NCBI GenBank assembly: GCA_050248275.1
Contig: JBFWSR010000006.1
Span: forward strand, 87,225 to 151,224
Origin: CAILZL01 sp050248275
GTDB taxonomy: Bacteria > Pseudomonadota > Gammaproteobacteria > Steroidobacterales > Steroidobacteraceae
Length of the DNA: 64,000 nucleotides
Direction: 5' to 3'
Shown here: piece by piece, positions 43,213 through 53,145 of the stretch
Position numbering within the stretch: position 1 is the first letter of the stretch
How the letters are laid out: each line of letters opens with the position of its first letter
Made by a program: the position numbers and the translations under genes
The notes under the pieces: model-generated
What the model saw: the letters and a program-made list of their open reading frames with translations, nothing else
Database searches by the model: none
What the model was told of the DNA's origin: nothing

Positions 43213-45759
43213 TCATCGCTGCCACCAAATAGAGGCCAACTCTAACGGAATAGAAACTCCATCGTAATGTGGCAACACTCGCACCGTATAGTCAGTTGCT
43301 GCACGAACAGCAGGAATCGTAGTGGCATATACAAATTCGGTGGTGCTTTCTGAAGTTTGCGGGAGACGTCGCATGTTGTGATTCTCCAAAATGCCGCCGC
43401 CCGCCGGTTTGGCATATAGCTCCACCCGTATCGCTTCGCTATCGAGTTCGCCAGTAGAGACGCCAATTTCAAACTGCCAATATTCCCCGATCATTGTGAC
43501 TTTCATTTCACCAATTCGCAGCGAATGCCAGCATCGTTGCAACTCGTGCCGCCAACTGACAATCTGTTTGCCCAACGCGCACTGATTGGCGGCACGTTCA
43601 CGATAACGAGATGCCATAGGCAAGTAATGCCGTTCGGCATATTCACGCACGGCACGATTGGTTGAAAAACGCGGTGTCAAGCCCGCCATACTTTCGCGCA
43701 TTCTCGCGACCCACGCGACAGGAATACCCAGTTTGTTGCGAGTGTAAAACTCCGGAATTACTTCGCGTTCCAGCAAATCGTAGAGCGCTTCCGCTTCGAT
43801 GGCGTCCCAGGCCGGATCGTCGTCATGCTCCTGGCCATCACCCAACGCCCAGCCGACTTCCGGTGTATAGGCCTCCGCCCACCAGCCATCCAGCTCCGAC
43901 AGGTTGATGCCACCATTCACCAGCACTTTCATGCCGCTGGTGCCGCACGCCTCCCACGGTCGCCGTGGTGTGTTGAGCCATACATCCACGCCCTGTACCA
44001 GTTGCTCGGTCAACAGCATGTCGTAGTCGCTGAGAAAGATCACGTGCGGGCGTGCTGGCGACTGTCGAATGAATGTCGTCCACTGTTGAATAAGGTCTTG
44101 TCCTGGACGATCTGCAGGATGCGCCTTGCCTGCAATGATCAATTGCACGGGACGTGCAGGATTGGTCAACAAGCGCAGCAACCGATCTGGATCGTGAAGC
44201 AACAAATTGGGTCGCTTATAAGCAGCAAAACGGCGCGCAAACCCGAGCGTCAATGCGTTGGGATCCAACAGATGCCTTGCGGCTTCGATCGCATCGCCAT
44301 CGGCGCCGGTTGCCATCAATAGCAGTGACAGTCGTTCGCGCGCGTAGGCAATCAAAGACTCGCGCGTGCGATTACGAAAACGCCATAGCTCATCATCAGT
44401 GACACAGCGGACATCTTTTTCCACCGATTGCGTGCCTCCTAACCAGCGATCTTTACCGCAGGCGGCAGTCCATAATGTGTCGGCGACGGCCGAGTCCCAG
44501 CTCGGGGTGTGCACACCGTTGGTGACATGCCCAATCGGCACTTCGTTTAACGGCCAGCGCGGAAACAATGGTGCGAATATCTTTCTGCTTACTTCGCCAT
44601 GCAAGCGGCTCACGCCGTTCACTGCGCCACTGCCACGCAGCGCGAGATACGCCATATTAAATCGCTCCGACTCGTCGTCCGGATTTTTGCGCCCAAGCGC
44701 GAGTAAATCGCGGCGCGCGATGCCAAGCTTCATTTCAGCGTAGCTGCCCAGGTAGTGTTCGATCAGTGACGGATCAAAGCGGTCAAAACCGGCCTCCACG
44801 GCGGTATGTGTCGTAAACAGATTGCCCGCTCGAGTGATGCTCAATGCAACCTCAAACGACTCGCCGGTGTCTTCCATGAAACTGCGGGCACGCTCCAGCA
44901 CCGCAAATGCTGCATGTCCTTCATTGAGATGACACACTGTCGGTTTGATGCCCAGTACAGCCAGCAACCGCCAGCCGCCGATGCCGAGCAGTAATTCCTG
45001 CTGCAAACGCAGTTCCGGCGTACCACCATAAAGTTCGCTGGTAATGCCACGCAGCGCGGGCACGTTGGCAGCGTCATTACTGTCGAGCAGATACAGACTG
45101 GTGCGACCTACCTGTACATGCCAGGCACGCACTAACACCGGATAGCCGGGCAGCTCGATCTTGAGCCGCAGCCATTCGCCGTTTGCGCCGCGCAACGGCG
45201 TAATCGGCAACTGACCAGGATCGTTGTAAGGATAAAGCGCCTGTTGCGCGCCATCCTTGTCGATCACCTGGCGAAAATAACCTTGGCTGTAGAGCAGCCC
45301 CACTCCCACTACCGGCACGCCAAGATCGCTGGCTGCTTTAAGCTGATCACCCGCCACATTGCCCAGCCCGCCAGAATAAATCGGCAAGGCTTCACTCAAC
45401 ATGAATTCCATACTGAAATAGGCCACACAATTGAGTGGCGACTGCGGATAGGTTTTCTGAAACCAGGCAGGTGTTCGCGCCGCGAGCCGTTTTGCTTTCA
45501 GCAGGCTATCAACTTTTTCTCGAAATGACGGTTCGCTGGAAAAGCGTTCGATTTGATCCCGCGATGCGGATTGCAGCACCACCCATGGATTATGAGTGAG
45601 TTGCCACAGTGCCGGATCAAGTTGTTGCCAGAGTTCGTCGGCCGCATGATTCCACGACCAACGCATATCGAGTGCAAGCTCGGCAAGGGAATCGAATCCG
45701 GCAATCTCCTTGGGCAGCAGGCTATAGAGTGGACTACCGACCTGGGTTGGATTACTCAT
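43213..45759 (-). CDS. glgP: Alpha-glucan phosphorylase (TIGR02094-type)
   Basis: The protein has 848 residues. It releases glucose-1-phosphate from glycogen or maltodextrin. Motifs include AYFSMEFMLSEALPIYSGGLG, VCHLNEGHAAF, GKAHPADRPGQDLIQ and the PLP-lysine site CGTSGMKVLVNGG. This is the shorter, more distant phosphorylase branch (about 850 residues with an N-terminal extension). The start was set at MSNPTQVG, with GGAAAAGG upstream; a MMEKAP start is less likely. Phosphoglucomutase lies just upstream, so the two make a glucan-to-glucose-6-phosphate route. Confidence 0.95.
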   Translation of the reverse strand: MSNPTQVGSPLYSLLPKEIAGFDSLAELALDMRWSWNHAADELWQQLDPALWQLTHNPWVVLQSASRDQIERFSSEPSFREKVDSLLKAKRLAARTPAWFQKTYPQSPLNCVAYFSMEFMLSEALPIYSGGLGNVAGDQLKAASDLGVPVVGVGLLYSQGYFRQVIDKDGAQQALYPYNDPGQLPITPLRGANGEWLRLKIELPGYPVLVRAWHVQVGRTSLYLLDSNDAANVPALRGITSELYGGTPELRLQQELLLGIGGWRLLAVLGIKPTVCHLNEGHAAFAVLERARSFMEDTGESFEVALSITRAGNLFTTHTAVEAGFDRFDPSLIEHYLGSYAEMKLGIARRDLLALGRKNPDDESERFNMAYLALRGSGAVNGVSRLHGEVSRKIFAPLFPRWPLNEVPIGHVTNGVHTPSWDSAVADTLWTAACGKDRWLGGTQSVEKDVRCVTDDELWRFRNRTRESLIAYARERLSLLLMATGADGDAIEAARHLLDPNALTLGFARRFAAYKRPNLLLHDPDRLLRLLTNPARPVQLIIAGKAHPADRPGQDLIQQWTTFIRQSPARPHVIFLSDYDMLLTEQLVQGVDVWLNTPRRPWEACGTSGMKVLVNGGINLSELDGWWAEAYTPEVGWALGDGQEHDDDPAWDAIEAEALYDLLEREVIPEFYTRNKLGIPVAWVARMRESMAGLTPRFSTNRAVREYAERHYLPMASRYRERAANQCALGKQIVSWRHELQRCWHSLRIGEMKVTMIGEYWQFEIGVSTGELDSEAIRVELYAKPAGGGILENHNMRRLPQTSESTTEFVYATTIPAVRAATDYTVRVLPHYDGVSIPLELASIWWQR

Positions 45760-45795
45760 GGGCGCCTTTTCCATCAACCGCCAGTCGTCGGCACT

Positions 45796-47448
45796 TTACG
45801 TCGCCGCCAAAGCGGCGCTGACAATGCTCTGAGCTTCCTCCTGGATACGACGCAGATGAGCGTCACCGCGATTGCTCTCTGCATATATCTTGTAAATATC
45901 CTCGGTACCGGATGGGCGTGCGGCGAACCAGCCCTGCTCCGTTGCAACTTTCAGCCCGCCGATGAACGCATTGTTACCGGGTGCCTGTGTGAGGATCGCT
46001 TGAATCCTGTCGCCTGCCAGATCGGTGGAGTGGATTTGCTGCGGAGTCAGTTTCCCCAGAATCTTCTTTTGCTCGGGCGTCGCGGGCGCATCAATGCGTT
46101 CATAGACGGGGTCGCCAAATTCGCGGGTGAGCTCGCGATAAACCTCGCCCGGATCGCGCCCCATCCGCGCCGTGATCTCCGCCGACAGCAATGCCGGAAT
46201 GAGGCCATCCTTGTCAGTGGTCCACACCGTCCCATCCTTGCGCAGGAAGGACGCGCCCGCGCTCTCTTCACCCACAAATCCCAAAGAGCCATCGAGCAGG
46301 CCATCCACAAACCATTTGAATCCGACCGGCACTTCATAAAGTTTGCGGCCGAGCTTCGCCGTCACGCGGTCGATCATCTGGCTGCTCACTATGGTCTTGC
46401 CAACGCCCGCGTCTGATCGCCAGCGGGGCCGATGCTGGAATAAATAATAGATGGCCACTGACAGGTAATGGTTGGGCGGCAGCAGACCCACGCTGCGTGT
46501 AACGATGCCATGCCGGTCGTGATCGGTATCGCAGGCAAATGCAATATCGAAACGGTCCTTCAGATCAATCAGGCTATGCATGGCGGATGGCGAAGAAGGG
46601 TCCATGCGAATCTTGCCGTCCCAATCCACCGTCATGAAGCGGAAGGTCGGATCAACATCCTGGTTGACCACCGTCAGGTTCAAACGATAGTGCTCTGCAA
46701 TCGTAGCCCAGTAATGTACACCAGCGCCGCCGAGCGGGTCCACACCCATACGAATGTTTGCATCCCGAATTACCGCCATGTCGATGACATTGTCCAGATC
46801 GCGAACATAGGTATTGAGGTAGTCGTGCCAATGAGTGGTAGCGGCGGCGCGTGCCCTGGCGAACGTGGTGCGTTTCACGCCGCTTAAATCGGCTTCCAGC
46901 AACCGATTGGCTTCACGCTCCATCCAACTGGTAATTTTCGTGTCAGCCGGTCCGCCATTCGGAGGGTTGTATTTGAAACCGCCACTGTCGGGCGGATTGT
47001 GCGACGGCGTAATGATGATGCCGTCCGCCAAACCACTCTCGCGTCCACGGTTGTACACCAGGATGGCGTGCGATAGCGCCGGGGTGGGAGTGTACTCATC
47101 CTGGTCGGCGATCATCACCTCGACCTGGTTGGCGGCCAGTACTTCCAGTGCGCTGGCGAAGGCAGGCGCCGACAAGGCATGGGTATCAAATCCCAGAAAC
47201 AGCGGCCCGCTGATATTCTGCTGCTGGCGATAGGTACAGATCGCTTGTGTGATCGCCAGTACGTGAGCCTCATTGAAGCTGCGCTCGAACGACGAGCCGC
47301 GATGTCCCGAGGTGCCAAACGCAACCCGCTGCGCAGGCACCCCGGGATCGGGACGTTCGCTGTAATACGCCGTGATCAAGCGCGGCACATCCACCAGCAA
47401 GTTCGACGGGGCGAGCTTGCCAGCGAGGGGACTATTCTGCGGACTCAT
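45796..47448 (-). CDS. pgm: Phosphoglucomutase, alpha-D-glucose-specific
   Basis: The protein has 550 residues. It interconverts glucose-1- and glucose-6-phosphate. The four active-site regions are present: VAFGTSGHRGSS, IITPSHNPPDSGG (phosphoserine), CDTDHDRHGI (metal loop) and ARPSGTED (phosphate binding). The start was set at MSPQNSPLAGK because GGAGGTTTTG sits before the ATG; the longer frame to 47496 is unsupported. It lies 36 nt upstream of glgP in the same operon. Confidence 0.97.
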   Translation of the reverse strand: MSPQNSPLAGKLAPSNLLVDVPRLITAYYSERPDPGVPAQRVAFGTSGHRGSSFERSFNEAHVLAITQAICTYRQQQNISGPLFLGFDTHALSAPAFASALEVLAANQVEVMIADQDEYTPTPALSHAILVYNRGRESGLADGIIITPSHNPPDSGGFKYNPPNGGPADTKITSWMEREANRLLEADLSGVKRTTFARARAAATTHWHDYLNTYVRDLDNVIDMAVIRDANIRMGVDPLGGAGVHYWATIAEHYRLNLTVVNQDVDPTFRFMTVDWDGKIRMDPSSPSAMHSLIDLKDRFDIAFACDTDHDRHGIVTRSVGLLPPNHYLSVAIYYLFQHRPRWRSDAGVGKTIVSSQMIDRVTAKLGRKLYEVPVGFKWFVDGLLDGSLGFVGEESAGASFLRKDGTVWTTDKDGLIPALLSAEITARMGRDPGEVYRELTREFGDPVYERIDAPATPEQKKILGKLTPQQIHSTDLAGDRIQAILTQAPGNNAFIGGLKVATEQGWFAARPSGTEDIYKIYAESNRGDAHLRRIQEEAQSIVSAALAAT

Positions 47449-47584
47449 CAAAACCTCCAACGCGGCAGATGCATGCCAGTCATGGCTGATTGGCACTAAT
47501 GATGGGCAATTAATAGCATGTTTTCAGGCGATAGTCTGACTTCAATGCCCTGCCGGTCTTGTACCTAATTATCCGCCTGCCCGT

Positions 47585-47740
47585 CTATCTCACATGCATG
47601 CTGCCAGCGCCGAACAGCCCCAACAGACCGATGGCGATCAGATAAATGGCAACGACATAGTTCAGCAACCGTGGCACAAGCAGAATCACCATGCCGGCGA
47701 TCAGCGCAATCAACGGCGCAATACTGATAGTCATGTTCAT
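47585..47740 (-). CDS. DUF3096 membrane miniprotein
   Basis: The protein has only 51 residues, nearly all hydrophobic: SIAPLIALIAGMVILLVPRL and then NYVVAIYLIAIGLLGLFG. This two-segment hairpin with PRLLNYVVA at the turn is the DUF3096 pattern, whose function is unknown. GGAGCC lies shortly before the ATG. It lies between pgm and the repeat element, on the same strand as pgm. Confidence 0.85.
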   Translation of the reverse strand: MNMTISIAPLIALIAGMVILLVPRLLNYVVAIYLIAIGLLGLFGAGSMHVR

Positions 47741-48251
47741 GAGGGCTCCAAAGAGGTACTGACAAAGCGGGCGTCACGACTGGCCGATAGTCGCTTAGGG
47801 AGCCTCTGAAAAACCGTCGCGAGCGAAGGCAGGTTGGACGCGACCGGAGCGCAGGAACCGGAGTTTATCGAGAATAAATGAGGATTCCGAGCACCGTACG
47901 CGTTCAAGATGTCGAGCGCAGCAGGTTATTCAGAGGTTCCTTAAAGGTAAAACGCTACACCGAATTCAGCACCCGGTCTGTACGTCTTCATACTTAATGC
48001 ACTCCGCCACACTCAGCACCACAGTATCGTGATAGCCGTCATTCGATCAGACTGAAAGCTGATGTTGTGAATTGGTAATGCGTTCATGCACTTGGTTGTT
48101 AATAAACTTGCTGAAAGCAGAACCAATCGAATAGACGTTCGAAAATGTAAATTCATAAGCCACCACCGCCCGGGCAGTCTGAATACACTCATTCAATGAA
48201 TTTGCCTCGATCAGACCAACGCTTGATCGGCCTGGGCATTCGCCGAAGCAC
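47741..48251. other. Gap holding a repeat element and no clear gene
   Basis: The first half contains the interspersed repeat copy B. The second half (47950-48251) is more AT-rich. On the minus strand one frame reads ARAVVAYEFTFSNVYSIGSA and ends at 48047, but it has no start of its own and overlaps the end of the MscS gene in another frame. I see no supportable gene. Confidence 0.4.
47796..47943. repeat. Interspersed ~150-bp repeat element, copy B
   Basis: The termini GGGAGCCTCTGAAAAAC (47798-47814) and GTTATTCAGAGGTTCCTT (47925-47942) form an imperfect inverted repeat. The interior shares GCGAGCGAAGGCAGG, GCGCAGGAACCGGAGT and ATGAGGATTCCGAGCACCG with copy A at 34350-34501. There is no coding capacity. 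The structure resembles a small non-autonomous (MITE-like) element. Confidence 0.85.
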
Positions 48252-49598
48252 TCACGCCACCGATCGCACACTGGCACGCAATCGCGGTAGGCTTTCCGGA
48301 TATTGCTGCTGTAGAAATACGATGAGCTTCTCTCGCACCACGCAGCGCAGATCCCAGGCGTCAGAAGCATTGCGTGCACTGGCCAGCGCGCGGATTTCCA
48401 GTGTGTGTTCCTTGGAATCGGTGACTTGCAGGACATTCACCTTCTTGTCCCACAACGGCGAAGCTTCGAGAATGCGCGTAAATTCGTCGCGCACTGCATC
48501 TAGCGGTACGCCGTAATCGGTGTAAAGGAAAACGGTACCCAGAATATCCGCCGAAGTGCGCGTCCAGTTCTGAAACGGCTTCTCGATGAAGTACGTGATG
48601 GGCAGCACTAGGCGGCGCAAGTCCCAGATACACACAACCACATAGGTCAGCGTGATTTCCTCGATGCGACCCCATTCGTTTTCGACGATGACCACATCAT
48701 CGATGCGAATGGGTTGCGTCATGGCGATCTGGAATCCAGCCAGCAATGTGGCGATGCTTTTTTGCGCAGCGAAGCCAATGATAATACCGGCGACACCCGC
48801 CGAGGCAATGATGGCTGTGCCGAATTGTCGCACCGAGTCGAACACCATCAGCATGGAGGCGATGGCAAACAGACCGATGACTGCACCGGCTATTTTGCGC
48901 AGCACCACCACCTGGGTCACCACACCGCGCGCTTCACGATTGTCGCTGACATCCATTTGATTACGCTGCAGTACTAATGTCGAAATGGCGTTAACGAACT
49001 GCAACAGAATCACTGCAATTGACCCGATCAGCATCATGCTGCTGGCGTTTTGTACCAGTTTTTGCAGATCAGCAGACACTTCGAGCATCGGTGCAGCAAG
49101 GATGATTGCCAGCACCGGTAGTATCAGGCGCAGCGCCTTGCCGGCGAAGGCCGCCATTACATCGTCCCAGTCGCTGTGGGTGCGCGTGGCGATCGACACG
49201 ATCAGCGCTTGCAAGGTACGGCCGATGCGTGACAGCAGCCACGTCAACCCCACCACCGTACCAATGCCACGCATCAAGTGCAGCAACGTTGTACCCTGGC
49301 CGACGAAGCGACCGGAAAGTAATTCGCCCAGCAGGCTGAGCAACGCGAAGTGCAGTCCATTCACCCACAACATCAGCGCCAACGGCGGCACAGCTTCGTA
49401 CAGGCCACGGCCGATCCAATAGCGTATGCGCGCCATTTCTGAGGCGTGTTCGGCGAGTTCGCGCTCGTCACGACGTGTGCGCCGAGCCAGCCACCATTTC
49501 AGACCGCCATGCGCCAGGGCGATGAGCAGCACAATCAGTCCGACCGTTACCCAGGCGCTGCGACTCAACTCCGCCAGAAGTGCGTTAATTTCCGACAT
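48252..49598 (-). CDS. MscS-family mechanosensitive ion channel
   Basis: The protein has 448 residues with four or five membrane segments in the first 250 residues. The pore-helix/beta-domain border is seen as GIIIGFAAQKSIATLLAGFQIA, and the beta domain as VVIVENEWGRIEEITLTYV. The start was set at MSEINALLAEL because AGGAG sits 6 nt upstream. It should release osmolytes or ions under membrane tension. It is a long MscS type with extra N-terminal segments, common in proteobacteria. Confidence 0.95.
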   Translation of the reverse strand: MSEINALLAELSRSAWVTVGLIVLLIALAHGGLKWWLARRTRRDERELAEHASEMARIRYWIGRGLYEAVPPLALMLWVNGLHFALLSLLGELLSGRFVGQGTTLLHLMRGIGTVVGLTWLLSRIGRTLQALIVSIATRTHSDWDDVMAAFAGKALRLILPVLAIILAAPMLEVSADLQKLVQNASSMMLIGSIAVILLQFVNAISTLVLQRNQMDVSDNREARGVVTQVVVLRKIAGAVIGLFAIASMLMVFDSVRQFGTAIIASAGVAGIIIGFAAQKSIATLLAGFQIAMTQPIRIDDVVIVENEWGRIEEITLTYVVVCIWDLRRLVLPITYFIEKPFQNWTRTSADILGTVFLYTDYGVPLDAVRDEFTRILEASPLWDKKVNVLQVTDSKEHTLEIRALASARNASDAWDLRCVVREKLIVFLQQQYPESLPRLRASVRSVA

Positions 49599-50207
49599 GA
49601 TCTCTCCTGCTGCGGTTCTCAGGCAATTCGCGCCTGAGGGAGAGTACAAGTCATGTGGGGCACAAGTTCAATCTTGACTTGCGATGAGAAAGCGCTGGCA
49701 AAGAATGCAGCGCTGGTTCGGTGCCGAGGCGAAAATGCTTTCGTACAGGATTGGTGCATGAAACGTAGGCGCGCGCACCAGTTTCGAAGCGCCACCCCTC
49801 GGCAAGCATCCTCGAATGCAGAATAACTTAGCAGAGAAAGCAGGACAGGCTTTGATGCCCGGCAAGCTATACAGCAGACACCAGCTCATCGAGGTAGTTA
49901 GCAACGTGATCAGGCCAATCACGCCATACCATCGTCAAAGCAGTCAGTCGAAAGTCCGCTTTCTGGAAAACTGGAAAGAAGATACCAATGAACGCTTCAG
50001 GCCATTTCCAATGAACCAATGATGTCGGGCGCTCTAAGCCGGCTCCCACATTACGGGCGCTTTGGCAGCATCAGCTCGTTCCAGAATGCCGACCAGCGGT
50101 CCGGCGCGCGTTGCGAGTGCGAGTGGCGGCTCCAGCATGGCGTTTCCTTGGGTTTTCGTTTGGTACAGATTGATTCATGAGCTGATGCAGGTAAATGGGC
50201 ATGGTGG
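49599..50207. other. Gap between the MscS gene and the N-ATPase operon
   Basis: It should hold the MscS promoter and the end of the leftward atp operon. The only coding signal is a 34-codon minus-strand frame at 50034-50138. Other short frames have no ribosome site. No terminator hairpin with a T-run was found after atpG. Confidence 0.4.
50034..50138 (-). CDS. Possible 34-residue peptide or gene fragment
   Basis: A minus-strand frame reads MLEPPLALATRAGPLVGILE and ends VMWEPA. AAGGAAACGCC precedes its ATG, an acceptable ribosome site. It lies about 70 nt downstream of atpG on the same strand. Composition is coding-like, but it could equally be the tail of a lost gene. No function is proposed. 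Confidence 0.3.
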   Translation of the reverse strand: MLEPPLALATRAGPLVGILERADAAKAPVMWEPA

Positions 50208-51104
50208 CTAGCCTGCTCCACCCGACAAGGCCTCGAAGCCGGAGATCACATCGAATAATTCTTCGTCGATGCTGCTTTGGCGCACGCGGTGGAATGTGCC
50301 GCGCAGATGCTCCAGCAATTCGTCGATGTTCTTGTCGGCGCGTTGCATAGCCGCCAGGCGGCTTGCGTTTTCGCTGGCAAGTGACTCGGTACAGGCACGG
50401 AACAGCGAGATGAAAAGATATTCGCGAATCAGTGCGCGCAGCGTCGCCGTGTTGTCGCCCATCACCTCGGGCAAGTTGCCCGTCGGCCACGGCAGTCCGG
50501 CCAGCTTGCGGCGCCAGGTATCGTCGAGCGGCAGCAGGCGCTGACTGACGGGTTCATAACCCGCGCCGGAGGTCGGACAATTATAGAAAAGATGCAGCTC
50601 GGTGATTTCGTCCTGGCGGTTGCCTGCCTCGGTTTCCAGCAATATCTGTCCGACCAGCGGTGCAATGGCTTGCACGGAATTTGGCACAGGGAAGAGCCCT
50701 GCCAGCGGCAGACCCGCATCGGTCAGGCGCGCATGAACACGTTCGCCAACAGCCCAGACCTGATGCGCTTTGCCGGGCAGAGCAGCAAGAGCGTGCATCG
50801 CATGATCGGCAATCCGCTCATTGAACTGGCCGACCAGTCCCTGATCCGAACCAAACACCACTGCGCCGATCACGCCCGCATCAATTTTACGACCGCCTCG
50901 CACGCTCAATAGCATCGACTCGTTTTGCCGAAAGCACACGCTCAATCCCAACTCCACGGTGCGATAGTAATCCGCCAACGCGCGCACTGATTTTTCGTAT
51001 TGGCCGATACTCGATGCGGCCAATGCTTTCATGGTGCGCACTACCGACTGGAGATCGCCGGCACTGTCGATCTTTTGGCTCAGACTGGCGGTGCTGTCGC
51101 TCAT
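50208..51104 (-). CDS. atpG: N-ATPase gamma subunit
   Basis: The protein has 298 residues. The N-terminal helix (LSQKIDSAGDLQSVVRTMKALAA) and the C-terminal helix (RLAAMQRADKNIDELLEHLRGTFHRVRQ) form the rotor shaft of F1-type ATPases. GGAGGAGTG precedes the ATG, which overlaps the stop of the HPF-like gene (TGATG). It is the last gene of the N-ATPase operon. Sequence between the two helices is divergent from housekeeping gamma, as is usual in N-ATPases. Confidence 0.95.
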   Translation of the reverse strand: MSDSTASLSQKIDSAGDLQSVVRTMKALAASSIGQYEKSVRALADYYRTVELGLSVCFRQNESMLLSVRGGRKIDAGVIGAVVFGSDQGLVGQFNERIADHAMHALAALPGKAHQVWAVGERVHARLTDAGLPLAGLFPVPNSVQAIAPLVGQILLETEAGNRQDEITELHLFYNCPTSGAGYEPVSQRLLPLDDTWRRKLAGLPWPTGNLPEVMGDNTATLRALIREYLFISLFRACTESLASENASRLAAMQRADKNIDELLEHLRGTFHRVRQSSIDEELFDVISGFEALSGGAG

Positions 51105-51469
51105 CACTCCTCCGGGAGATTCACTTCAGGCGGAGCCAAGTCGGCCATGTGATTCCGATGATCATGCAGCCGTCCGAGGGTGCTCTCGATCAAGTGGGTC
51201 ATTTTATCTGTAGCATTGCCAATGGCCTGACCCAAGGTCTCCGCATGGTCGGTGACCGCCATCGGTTGACGGCCTTCGAGACGTACTTCGATCATGCAGC
51301 GCTTGTCGTGCTGACCGCCCTTTTTTGCATTCTCGTCGCCCAGGTGCACTTCCACTCGCGTGATGTGTGTACTGAATCGATCCAAGGCACTGGACACGAT
51401 GCCGCGGACCCGTTCCGCCAATGCTTCACGACCTTGAATGTTGTGGTCGGTATTGATCTGGATTTGCAT
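51104..51469 (-). CDS. HPF/RaiA-like ribosome-associated protein
   Basis: The protein has 121 residues. The N-terminal 100 residues match the HPF/RaiA (sigma-54 modulation, S30EA) fold: MQIQINTDHNIQ, ITRVEVHLGDENAKKGG and CMIEVRLEGRQPM. Family members bind the 30S subunit and silence ribosomes in stationary phase or stress. It is placed between atpA and atpG of the N-ATPase operon, and its stop overlaps the atpG start, so it is translationally coupled to an ATPase subunit. The short C-terminal tail has no dimerisation domain, so it resembles short HPF. Confidence 0.85.
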   Translation of the reverse strand: MQIQINTDHNIQGREALAERVRGIVSSALDRFSTHITRVEVHLGDENAKKGGQHDKRCMIEVRLEGRQPMAVTDHAETLGQAIGNATDKMTHLIESTLGRLHDHRNHMADLAPPEVNLPEE

Positions 51470-51523
51470 GATGTTCTCCGGTAGTCATCGTCAGAGGCTT
51501 CGCGCCAGCAACAAAGTCATTGT

Positions 51524-53119
51524 TCATGACATGTGCTTGAGCGGTGCGGCCACGGTGGATTCTGGCTTCGCTGCGGTCCTGGCATTTGCATCGGGCACAA
51601 AGGCCGCAAGTGCTTGGCGGGTGATTGCGATTATTGCTTTGCGATCCTCATCGCTCAACTTGTCTGCGGTGTCGAATCGCGTGCAGATTTCCGCCGGGAT
51701 GTTCGCTGCCGCTCCGAGCACGGCCAGTTCGGCGTCCGCCATCTTGTCGAGCGGCACGGTGTCGAACAGGCCCGCAGTCAACGCCAGCAGCACGGCGATT
51801 TGCGCAGGTACGGACACAGGACTGAATTCCTGCTGTTTGAGGCACGCGCGGATGCGGCGTCCATGTTCGATGATCTTGAGGGTGTCGTCATCCAGGCGGG
51901 CGCCAAAACGGGCAAAGGTTTCAAGTTCCTCGAATTGCGCATAGGCAAGCTTGAGGTCGCCAGCCACGGCACGGTAGGCCGCCCGTTGCGCCTTGCCGCC
52001 GACTCGTGACACGGATTTACCGACATCGACTGCCGGCAATACGCCCAATTCGAACAGCGACGGCGAGAGATAAATCTGCCCGTCGGTGATGGAAATGAGA
52101 TTGGTGGGAATGTATGCGGAAATGTCCTGTGCTTCGGTTTCGATAATCGGTAGCGCGGTCAGCGAGCCGCCACCGAGATCAGAACGCAGATGCGTTGCCC
52201 GCTCCAGCAACCGCGCATGGATGTAAAAGATGTCGCCGGGGAACGCTTCGCGGCCGGGTGGACGACGCAGCAGCAACGACAGCTCGCGATAGGCGCGCGC
52301 ATGATGCGTGAGATCGTCGTAGACAATCAGCACGTCACGGCCTTGTTGCATGAAATATTCGGCAATGCTGGTTGCGGCATACGGTGCGATGTAGGCGAGA
52401 CCGGGTGGATCGTTGCCTTCGGTGACGACCACAACGGTGTAATCCATCGCGCCCTGTTCACGGAGGGTGGCGACTGTTTTGGCCACGCCGGATGCTCGCT
52501 GCCCAATCGCACAGTAGACGCACAACACATTCTTGTCGCGCTGGTTGAGGATCGTATCCAGCGCAATGGCGGTCTTGCCGGTCTGGCGGTCGCCGACGAT
52601 CAGTTCGCGCTGGCCACGTCCGATTGGGATCAGCGCATCGATCACCTTGATACCGGTCTGCAAGGGTACGGTGACGGGCGCGCGATCCATAATGGATGGC
52701 GCCGGGCGTTCAATGGGCAACCTGGCGCTGACAGTGACCGCGCCATTGCCGTCGAGAGGACGTCCCAGTGGATTGATGATGCGCCCGATCAATTCATCGC
52801 CCACCGGCACATCCATCACATGCCCGCGGCGTTGGACTTCGTCGCCTGCCTGCAAGCGCCAGTAGTCGCCCAGCAGCACAACGCCGATTTCATCGGCATC
52901 GACGTTGAACGCGATGCCATACACATCCCCGGGAAACTTCAGCACTTCCTCGAACCCCACCCCTGGGAGACCGGAGACTTTTGCAGTGCCGGTGGCAATG
53001 CTGATAATGGTGCCGACTTCGCGCAACGCCAGTTGCGGCGTGAAGACTTCGCGGGCCTGACCCAGCCCCGTAAACGCACTGTCAAAAACATGCTGCAGGC
53101 TTTCAGGTTCCGTATTCAT
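51524..53119 (-). CDS. atpA: N-ATPase alpha subunit
   Basis: The protein has 531 residues. The Walker A motif is GDRQTGKTA (about 171-179), DVLIVYDDLTHHARAYRE is the Walker B region, and SVSRVGGKAQ is the family signature. It is the non-catalytic nucleotide-binding subunit of F1. The start was set at MNTEPESLQHV; a TTG-led extension to 53137 is possible. It lies 26 nt after atpF and 54 nt before the HPF-like gene. Confidence 0.97.
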   Translation of the reverse strand: MNTEPESLQHVFDSAFTGLGQAREVFTPQLALREVGTIISIATGTAKVSGLPGVGFEEVLKFPGDVYGIAFNVDADEIGVVLLGDYWRLQAGDEVQRRGHVMDVPVGDELIGRIINPLGRPLDGNGAVTVSARLPIERPAPSIMDRAPVTVPLQTGIKVIDALIPIGRGQRELIVGDRQTGKTAIALDTILNQRDKNVLCVYCAIGQRASGVAKTVATLREQGAMDYTVVVVTEGNDPPGLAYIAPYAATSIAEYFMQQGRDVLIVYDDLTHHARAYRELSLLLRRPPGREAFPGDIFYIHARLLERATHLRSDLGGGSLTALPIIETEAQDISAYIPTNLISITDGQIYLSPSLFELGVLPAVDVGKSVSRVGGKAQRAAYRAVAGDLKLAYAQFEELETFARFGARLDDDTLKIIEHGRRIRACLKQQEFSPVSVPAQIAVLLALTAGLFDTVPLDKMADAELAVLGAAANIPAEICTRFDTADKLSDEDRKAIIAITRQALAAFVPDANARTAAKPESTVAAPLKHMS

Positions 53120-53145
53120 GGATTCGTCATGTCGCAATGCCTGGT

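Noticed and set aside
49668..49922. 84-codon minus-strand frame between mscS and the atp operon
   Set aside because: No ribosome site, odd composition and no family resemblance.
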